Of a stretch of 64,000 nt of DNA, positions 57,276-64,000 are shown piece by piece. A model generated the notes under the pieces. That model was not told where the DNA came from and searched no databases. It worked only from the letters and a program-made list of their open reading frames with translations. Numbering within the stretch: the first letter of the stretch is position 1; every line of letters begins with the position of its first letter. The position numbers and the translations under genes were made by a program. The DNA is from Cordylochernes scorpioides. Lineage: Eukaryota; Arthropoda; Arachnida; Pseudoscorpiones; Chernetidae. The stretch is from assembly GCA_030710605.1 (NCBI GenBank), contig CP092876.1, forward strand, positions 65,410,115 to 65,474,114. Direction: 5' to 3'.

Positions 57276-58419
57276 TCTATATATATATAAATGGATGTTT
57301 GTCCGTCCGTCCGTCCGTTCGTCAGTGATAATCTTCTACATCGCTCAACCAATCGTGATGAAACTTTGGGAAGATGTTTAGTATACTACCGGGATGGTTT
57401 CTGGCTAATTACTCTTTAGAAATAACCTTTCGTTACATTTATATTTACAATAAAACGTAAATTCACTCGCAATCAGCGCCCCCTCGCGGCAGACGTATGG
57501 CCTAAAATAGCCTCGCATGAGCTTATTTGTAACGTCAAGCTTAGCCTATAGGTTAGGTACACAGCTTCGTACCCCCGCAACCTAGGTTCGAGGCTCAGCG
57601 TGGGTGTTTTTTTTTTTATTTCTTTTATGTTATTGTAGCAAATTATTTAAAATATTATTTTATTTAAAATGTAGGCGTTTTAAAATAAACATTAACATAA
57701 ACAATTTTTTAATAATATTTGTAACAAACCTAGGTTCGAGGCTCAGCGTGGGTGTCTTTTTTTGTTTTCGTTTCTTTTATATTATTGTAGCAAGGTCTGT
57801 TTTTACAGCATTATTATATTTTGATTGGTTTATTTTAAATATGTTTGTTATGAAGGCTCTATGTAATACTATTTAGAGCAAATTTTACATTTTAAACACC
57901 TAAGCCCCCCTCTTTTTAATATTGTAGCAAAGTATTAAAAGTATTATTTTATTTTAGATGTTTGCCATGAAACATTGGGAAGTTGTTTAGTATACTATCG
58001 AGACGAATTCTGGCGAATTATTTTAGAATAATATTTATAACAATAATTATAGCGAAATTAAGACATAGTGATTATATTCTGTGTTTGTGCATATGTAAAT
58101 ATTTTACAGAAAATGTGAGAACGTTCTATTAGAATATCTCGAAAACAAAAAACAATACATATAAACGAGTTCACTGACATTTATTAATGCAGTGATTATA
58201 ATCAATGATTACAATGAAGGGCTATATTATCTATATATATGAAAATCACTTTCAAATTTTAACGTAACGTTCCATTCTCAATCCCGTAGGGCTTTAGATC
58301 GGCTAAAACATTTTTATCTTTATAAGTGAATATTAACTTTACTGTACTGAATAGTTTAGTATAATGTTAGTTTAACATATTACAATTTAGCCACAGCAAC
58401 GCGTGGCCGGGTTCGCTAG
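57276..58419 (+). mobile_element. Helitron(s), one 3' end with two candidate 5' ends
   Basis: TCTATATATATATAAATGGATG at 57276 (after host A) is a typical 5' end of this family, and GGCCGGGTTCGCTAG ends at 58419 before host T. A second 5'-like start, TCTATATATATGAAAATCAC, also after A, is at 58230. The latter with the 3' end would give a 190-bp element. The interior includes two copies of CCTAGGTTCGAGGCTCAGCG, about 140 bp apart. Non-coding. Confidence 0.7.
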
Positions 58420-58429
58420 TATATGTATA

Positions 58430-59680
58430 AAAGAAACATTCACGTCATAATGTCTTCATTTGCAATATTTAGATTGCGCGTTATTGCTTTATATTAGTTC
58501 TTTCATGGACCTACAGCCCTACAATTCTACAATACACTACATTCAGTTTTTCTTTCTACTTATAACAGAAATATATCAGATCTAGAGAGAGCGAGCTATT
58601 TTTTCAACAAATTATTCGCTCTCGAATATAAATCGAAAATGAAGGTCGCATCTGCGGTCAAAATATATGCCAAACCTTAGGCACTATCAACTCCAATATA
58701 AACATAATTCCCTTTAATTTTTCCATCGCAGTAAGGACAGTAGAAATTGTTTTATTTTAAAAAGAATATTACGCCTCTAAAATAGTTTTATAATTTGATA
58801 ATTCACAATATTATATATATTTTCTTTGAAGGCAGTAATAAACTGAAAGGCGTTTCATATACTATTAAATTTCAATTTATATTTTAATGGCTGAAAATAA
58901 AGTTAAAGTGACAGAAAAAATGTCGATTTTTTACTCTCTCTAACTGTCTTCAAGTCCATGAGAAAAAGGGGGAAAATGTAACAAATATAATATAACAATT
59001 TCATTCTAATATAAATATTTTATTCATATTTTAATGAAGATTTTCACACATACAAAATGTTAATTTCTAGAATATGAAATAATATATCTAAAAAATAATC
59101 ACTAACGGATTCTCAAATAATAAGAGAAAATAGACCTGGGGTGTCGAACGCCAACCACCCGAGCTGTCCAGCAGTTTAGTAAAAAGCTCTATTCACGGCT
59201 TGTGAAGGTGTTAGAGCTGAACTAGTTGGATTTCCGCGCTGGAAGCTTGTCTAGAAGGTGGTTAACGATGCGTGGTTGAACGAAATCAGTCCAAGTATTG
59301 TTGCATCTCTTGGCTAATGAACCTATTTTAATTTAATTTGTAATATTATTTTTCATACTTTTCAAATACATATTTATATTTTATATTTATTATATTAAAC
59401 AGAATATATATTACAAATATATTATGTATCATAAAAATCACCATTTGTATTTTGGATCATTGTGTGACACTTCATAACTCTCTAAATTTCAGAAGATAAA
59501 AATTCTACTCTAGGTAGGGTGTATAGGATCCAGGCAGGGCTGATTTAATTTGACTCGGCCGAATAATCCCTAAAAAGGGTGGAGGCTGACTCGAACGAAC
59601 CCGATGTCACAGATCACTAAACTTTGATGTGAGAAATAAATAAATTATTCTGGAGGCTACTTAAAGTAGAGTTATCTCAT
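58430..59680. other. Non-coding spacer with repeat fragments
   Basis: Fragments of repeat families seen at 25300 (TGTATAAAAGAAACATTC) and 25580/26627 (GTAAGGACAGTAGAAATTG) occur here. A GC-richer block at 59130-59310 is unrecognised. Confidence 0.5.
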
Positions 59681-59689
59681 TATTCACTT

Positions 59690-59930
59690 ATTTAAACTTG
59701 TAAGTTGAAACACGTTCTGGAAAGATACAAAACATGTCTGAAGAGAGAATCAAGGATGAAGATACTGCCAAACAACAACCTGGTGCAACAGTATTTAGGG
59801 ATATCTGTTTTCCGTTCCTCCAAAAAACTGGGTAGTTGGATAGGAGGTGATACACTGTCTGTGGTACATCCAAGCGATGAAAACAAATTAGATACATTTC
59901 AGGGTGTCAGAGAGCAAAATCTGTCGACAC
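59690..59930 (-). pseudogene. Possible C-terminal remnant of a non-LTR element
   Basis: Minus-strand pieces in two frames (VPQTVYHLLSNYPVFWRNG; PSFLEERKTDIPKY) recall the H.L..CP.F...R segment at the C-terminus of non-LTR RT proteins. The similarity is weak and the frame is broken. Confidence 0.25.
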
Positions 59931-60391
59931 CTATCCTTGACCCGTAAGAATGTTGAACGAAATAAGACCAATGTAGTGTGGCGATGATAAAAATAGATGG
60001 AAACAAATACAGAATAAGTCATAAAAGATATTCGCCTTCAAATAAATTACAGATAAATAAAATAAGAAAAAGGCATATCTGCGAAATTTTATTTTTTGTA
60101 CTTTTTCAAATAAATTAAATATATCAAAAGGAATGGAGACAGCCCGTTAGCCCCCATAAAATACTAGGATAGATTTTTAAAATAGAATGATAAGTTACGC
60201 ATTCCCAAAATAGTAACTGACCATTTCAAAATCCTAAAGGTTGGTAAATTAAGTGATAACATTAAAGATAAACATATATTCTAAACTTAGATGTATGCGC
60301 AATATTTAAAATTTGTGGGAAAAGACTGGAAAGGGATTACCACTTGCCTACCCATCAAAGATAGTAAGATATAACAGAAAGATATACTCAC

Positions 60392-60449
60392 CAGCGACTT
60401 CAAAACTGATCATAAGGGAAGCGAAAACAACAAGAAGACATCGGAACAT
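60392..60449 (-). CDS. Kunitz gene 3, exon 1 (signal peptide)
   Basis: ATG at 60449 (minus) begins MFRCLLVVFASLMISFEVA, a clear signal sequence resembling those of genes 1 and 2. After 19 codons plus one base the donor GTGAGTATA follows, with the same phase and nearly the same donor as genes 1 and 2 (GTGAGTATAAA). The ATG context (CACCACCATG) is good and a TATAAA box lies about 39 bp upstream. The only downstream Kunitz exon on this strand is at 44252-43999, with compatible phase, implying a roughly 16.1-kb intron. Linkage of the two exons is inferred. Confidence 0.6.
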
Positions 60450-60487
60450 GGTGGTGTCTTTCTATTTGTGTCAGCCTCAAAAACACA

Positions 60488-60493
60488 TTTATA
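60488..60493 (-). promoter_or_regulatory. TATA box of Kunitz gene 3
   Basis: TATAAA on the minus strand, about 39 bp from the ATG, matching the spacing of genes 1 and 2. Confidence 0.55.
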
Positions 60494-60499
60494 GCGCGT

Positions 60500-61403
60500 G
60501 GCTTTGATAGATGGGACAGCTGCGTGACATATGGGTGATATCAATTGGGTCTTGGTGTACTTTATGATTTGTTCACTTTATATGTATCTCGCCACAGGAT
60601 AAGTAAAATTCAAGCGAAGGGCAAAATCTATAATAGATGGCGTCTAGTTTTGTCGTTTAATTTGACGGGAGAGGAGCCATATGCTTTTTTAGATCAATTT
60701 CCTCCCGGAAAAATATCCATCTATAGCACTGTTTTTGTGAACTGTTATCAAAATATACATATATTTGACAAAACTTTCAGAGGATCTTTTTGAATACCCA
60801 CAGAATTTATCAATACGCGCAGTCTCGTAGCTGGTAGTAGAAGAAAAATCTGTGCTAATTTCTGGACCAACACAAAAGTTGGATTATAAATTCGACCAAA
60901 TGCAAATAAATGCTCAACAAGTAAAAAACCTTTGCTTCGGCGACATCTTGGTTTTGTACCAGCAACTTCTCTTAAGGATATTATTTCATCTTCATCCTAA
61001 TGCATTGAAGATTTCAATCCTCTGACAACATATCTATTGAACCTAAAACCTTGTCATAGCATGTATAACCTTCAGGGTTTAAGGTTCAGAGTTTCAACTG
61101 GTGTTTGATAAAACATATATTGGCTTTCATAAAAAAAAATACTTAAAATATTTATAAAAGATTCTTACAATATAAATGAACAGAAAACTGAAATGAATTT
61201 ATGTTGCTTTCATGAAAATATTTTACGAACCACCTACTGACACCTTCAATGATTCCACAAAATATAATGAGGCATTTTGATTTATTATTATTATCCGAAT
61301 AAACAAACAATGCAATGTATAACCAAATTGTCGCCAGACAAAAACAAAGGTACTTATACACGACACATAGTGATATTTAGGAGGTCGGTGGAAGGATGGT
61401 CTA
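60500..61403. other. Non-coding spacer
   Basis: AT-rich; only short open frames (for example 60545-60793) with no recognised similarity. Confidence 0.5.
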
Positions 61404-61744
61404 AACCAAGCATGTCAAACTCGCGGCCCACAACGAATAAATTTGCGGCCCACCAGACAATATATTTTAATTTTAAAAAAATTATAAATTGAAAAAAAAA
61501 AATTGATGAAAATTTGTAGCCTAATTTTTAAAAATTGTAATTATAAATAATTTATTTATTAATAACGAACCACTGGTCGCCATACATAAGTCGTAAGTTT
61601 TGATAATATTATACCTACATACATAACGTATGTACATCGCCATAAGTATTGTGTGCCTTAAAGTTTAAAGAAAATATTCTTTCGGAGTACTAGAAAAAAA
61701 AAATTAAGTTACGTTCAATAATTTGTGCAGTTATTCTGTGTCTG

Positions 61745-61832
61745 GTAAGTTAAAAAATATTATTTAAAAAAAAATTAAATATTAATTAAAACGTTCTATT
61801 ATTTTGTGTTAGCGATTACTAATTTTTTTCAG
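61745..61832 (+). other. Candidate 5'-UTR intron of the hAT transposase
   Basis: A good donor (CTG|GTAAGT) and acceptor (TTTTTTTCAG|ACC) 88 bp apart precede the ATG at 61848. Confidence 0.45.
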
Positions 61833-61847
61833 ACCTTTGTATTCAAT

Positions 61848-62400
61848 ATGTCTTCATCAAAACCAAGTGGCAGTGAAACCAAACGAAAAATTGCTGACGA
61901 ACATAGGAATTTTCAAGAAAAGTGGGAATTAGAGTATTTTTGCTCTGAAGTAAAAGATAAAATCATCTGCTTGATATGTAATAATGCTATTAGTGTACCA
62001 AAATTATATAACATTAAACGTCATTATGAACAACATAAATCAAAATATGATACCTACGAAGGTTTAATGAGACAAGAAAATTTAAAAGAATTCAAGTTGG
62101 GAATGAAAAAACAACAGTTTATGTTTACTAAAGTATCACAAGAGAGTGAAGCGGCGGTGCATGCAAGCTACGTTTTATCGGAGATGATAGCTAAACACTC
62201 AAAACCTTTTACTGAAGGTGATTTCATCAAGGAATGTTTAATTAAATCTGCAGAAATTGTTTGTCCTGGAAGTGTGAAGACGTTTCAAGCAATATCTTTG
62301 TCTCGAAATACCGTTGTGGAAAGAGTTACTGATATGGCCAGAAATTTAAATGATCAGATAAAAGAAAAATCATCTTTAGGATCAGACATCATATCGCCAC
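61848..62400 (+). pseudogene. hAT-family transposase, N-terminal part with BED zinc finger
   Basis: The chosen start is MSSSKPSGSETKRK at 61848, because an upstream ATG at 61806 lies within the probable 5' intron. A BED-type zinc finger is visible (CLICNNAISVPKLYNIKRHY, with the final His in EQHKSKY), then a segment typical of GTF2IRD2/ZBED-like hAT proteins (EAAVHASYVLSEMIAKHSKP, FIKECLIKSAEIVCPG, SLSRNTVVERVTDMARNL). The open frame runs to 62438, but family-like sequence ends near 62390 where the Penelope-like element enters. The catalytic domain is therefore cut off. The gene is otherwise free of damage in the part seen. Confidence 0.8.
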
Positions 62401-62463
62401 GCTGTAATATTCAAAGGAAAAACAGGGTAACGTGGTAAGATTCTTTAATAGAACACGACGAGC

Positions 62464-62490
62464 TTTCAGGCAGCAACTGCCCTTCTTCAG
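62464..62490 (-). ncRNA. Hammerhead-like motif of the Penelope-like element
   Basis: The minus strand reads CUGAAGA, A, a GGGCAG-UUG-CUGCCU stem-loop, GAAAG, then CUCGUC. Hammerhead ribozymes are known from Penelope-like retroelements. The core boxes and stem II are present, with one extra base before the stem. Activity is unproven. Confidence 0.5.
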
Positions 62491-62733
62491 GTCTTATACA
62501 AGTGTAGACAAAGAAGTGCCATATTTATAAGCGAAAATATTTACATATATAAGCGCAAGGAATAAGGAATTTTACATACTGGAGATTGGAAAGGGGAATT
62601 TGCATATTTACAAATAAAAATAAAACAAACTCTGTGTGAGAAATAGAGGCAAAAACGGAGATAAAAATTAAATCTGAAGGCAAAACACGAAGATAAAATT
62701 GAACCGTAAATAACAATAAAACCCAGAAACATA

Positions 62734-63267
62734 TCAGCGAGTGAGGCCGTAAAATATTGTATATTGCGGTGGGAGATCAATCTTCCGGTTAAAACTGGGA
62801 GTACAGTTTGACACCAGTGCTTCCAGAACCAAGCGTTGGTACTTGTTTCCAATATCCCTGTATACAGAAATCGTATCGTCTAAATTAAAGGAATGGTCGA
62901 AATCTGCCATGTGTTGAAAGATGAGAGATTTTCGATCTTTGGAACGTATATTACGGTTGTGTTCGCGGATTCTAGTGGCGATGGTTCGACCAGTTTCACC
63001 AATGTAGCATTGCTCACAATCGTTGCATGATATTTTATAGATGCCGTTATTGAGGGATAGAGGGTTGAGTTTGATGGAGCTTTTTGTTATGGGGTGCCGT
63101 AAGGATGCTTCTAGGGAAGGCGAATTTTTGAAAAACGTGCGAATACCGAATTTTCGTAAAAATAACGCAATATCAGAGTTCGTGGTCGAAAAAGGAAGGA
63201 CACAGACGTTTTTATACAGCGGAGGTGTAACTTTTTTGTGGTTCGGAACGTAAAAATGGCGGTCAAA
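62734..63267 (-). CDS. Penelope-like element C-terminus: GIY-YIG endonuclease (left arm)
   Basis: The frame reads from the arm junction through HKKVTPPLYKNVCVLPF, then NGIYKISCNDCEQCYIGETG (the GIY and YIG motifs) and ATRIREHNRNIRS (catalytic Arg and following His), to NRKIDLPPQYTIFYGLTR and a stop. In Penelope-like elements this nuclease follows the reverse transcriptase and nicks target DNA. The RT is absent, so the copy is dead-on-arrival although its remaining frame is intact. Confidence 0.85.
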   Translation of the reverse strand, partial: FDRHFYVPNHKKVTPPLYKNVCVLPFSTTNSDIALFLRKFGIRTFFKNSPSLEASLRHPITKSSIKLNPLSLNNGIYKISCNDCEQCYIGETGRTIATRIREHNRNIRSKDRKSLIFQHMADFDHSFNLDDTISVYRDIGNKYQRLVLEALVSNCTPSFNRKIDLPPQYTIFYGLTR

Positions 63268-63299
63268 ACTCTCTCCAAACGGGTATATACTCATTGTTC

Positions 63300-63909
63300 C
63301 CTTGCCTTATTTAGAACGATCGAGAAGCATACCGTTTACACCCATCTTTTATCCGCCGGTTACCCTCATAATTTTATTGACCGCCATTTTTACGTTCCGA
63401 ACCACAAAAAAGTTACACCTCCGCTGTATAAAAACGTCTGTGTCCTTCCTTTTTCGACCACGAACTCTGATATTGCGTTATTTTTACGAAAATTCGGTAT
63501 TCGCACGTTTTTCAAAAATTCGCCTTCCCTAGAAGCATCCTTACGGCACCCCATAGCAAAAAGCTCCATCAAACTTAACCCTCTATCCCTCAATAACGGC
63601 ATCTATAAAATATCATGCAACGATTGTGAGCAATGCTACATTGGTGAAACTGGTCGAACCATCGCCACTAGAATCCGCGAACACAACCGTAATATACGTT
63701 CCAAAGATCGAAAATCTCTCATCTTTCAACACATGGCAGATTTCGACCATTCCTTTAATTTAGACGATACGATTTCTGTATACAGGGATATTGGAAACAA
63801 GTACCAACGCTTGGTTCTGGAAGCACTGGTGTCAAACTGTACTCCCAGTTTTAACCGGAAGATTGATCTCCCACCGCAATATACAATATTTTACGGCCTC
63901 ACTCGCTGA
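63300..63909 (+). CDS. Penelope-like element C-terminus: GIY-YIG endonuclease (right arm)
   Basis: Same protein as the left arm, almost residue for residue, on the opposite strand. It extends about 35 codons further upstream (SLALFRTIEKHTVYTHLL, AGYPHNFIDRHFYVP), which is the end of the RT/linker region. The frame is open to the same stop at 63909. The start assigned by the longest frame (63238) lies in the other arm and is an artefact of the junction. Confidence 0.85.
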
Positions 63910-64000
63910 TATGTTTCTGGGTTTTATTGTTATTTATGGTTCAATTTTTATCTTCGTGTTTTGCCTTCAGATTTAATTTTTATCTCCGTTTTTGCCTCTA
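63378..64000 (+). repeat. Right arm of the Penelope-like palindrome (runs off window)
   Basis: The reverse complement of 62645-63267; similarity continues to the last base of the window, so the arm and its expected 3' hammerhead-like motif lie further right. The 110-bp centre (63268-63377) is unique to the right copy. Confidence 0.88.

Larger units (their letters stand above)
61404..62430 (+). mobile_element. hAT transposon, left part only
   Basis: ACCAAGCATGTCAAACTCGCGGCCCAC at about 61403-61429 resembles the terminal region of many animal hAT elements (TGTCAAACTCGCGGCCC). It is followed by a second GCGGCCCACCA. The transposase start lies downstream. The element is interrupted by the Penelope-like insertion, and its right end is outside the window. 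Confidence 0.65.
62440..63267 (-). mobile_element. Penelope-like element fragment, left arm of a head-to-head pair
   Basis: 5'-truncated copy on the minus strand that carries the C-terminal GIY-YIG coding part and a 3' UTR with a hammerhead-like motif (62464-62490). From 62645 to 63267 it is the reverse complement of the right arm (63378-64000) with very few differences. Confidence 0.82.

Noticed and set aside
57585-57607. tRNA gene or SINE head (B-box-like GGTTCGAGGCTC)
   Set aside because: The B box is imperfect, no convincing A box or cloverleaf could be drawn, and the phrase is duplicated inside a Helitron.

Overview
This is a gene-poor, AT-rich stretch of a eukaryotic nuclear genome. 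It is almost certainly from an arthropod and most likely from a chelicerate (tick or spider). The reasons are small two-exon secreted Kunitz genes with GT-AG introns, eukaryotic 5S rRNA units, and a dense, nested mix of Helitron, Tc1/mariner, hAT, Penelope-like, non-LTR, LTR and SINE elements. The assignment to chelicerates is an inference from the Kunitz family and mobile-element mix, not a proof. No prokaryotic features were seen.

Layout. Positions 1-6115 hold an internally deleted Helitron (zinc-finger N-terminus joined to a PIF1 helicase). Its 3' region contains three 441-bp tandem repeats, each with a 5S rRNA gene inside a foldback; two more Helitron 3' tails and a tRNA-type SINE follow. 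Positions 6840-8120 hold a dispersed repeat. Positions 8567-11314 hold Kunitz gene 1 (+), with a dead mariner in its intron. Positions 13812-15191 and 15881-18676 hold two Tc1 elements; the second has a frameshifted transposase and an inserted endonuclease fragment. Positions 20627-23679 hold Kunitz gene 2 (-), an inverted duplicate of gene 1 with a non-autonomous Helitron in its intron. Positions 24770-26700 hold repeats and foldbacks.

Positions 27169-41183 (unit A) and 44759-56170 (unit B) are two copies of one composite DNA transposon. Each has 390-470 bp terminal inverted repeats, TA target duplications, a mariner-like transposase C-terminus and four nested non-LTR retrotransposon fragments. 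Unit A alone later gained a 2,368-bp LTR element with apparently identical LTRs and a 478-bp Helitron. Between and beyond the units lie exon 2 (43999-44252) and exon 1 (60392-60449) of a probable third Kunitz gene (-), so unit B would sit in its roughly 16-kb intron. Positions 57276-58419 hold Helitron sequence. Positions 61404-62430 hold a hAT transposase start, broken by a head-to-head pair of Penelope-like fragments carrying GIY-YIG domains that runs off the window edge.

The only plausible host genes are the three small Kunitz genes. Genes 1 and 2 keep intact promoters, splice sites, frames and poly(A) signals. Everything else recognisable is mobile DNA, mostly decayed. Its nesting gives a relative age order: mariner before the Kunitz duplication; non-LTR elements before mobilisation of the composite unit; the LTR element and Helitron in unit A last.
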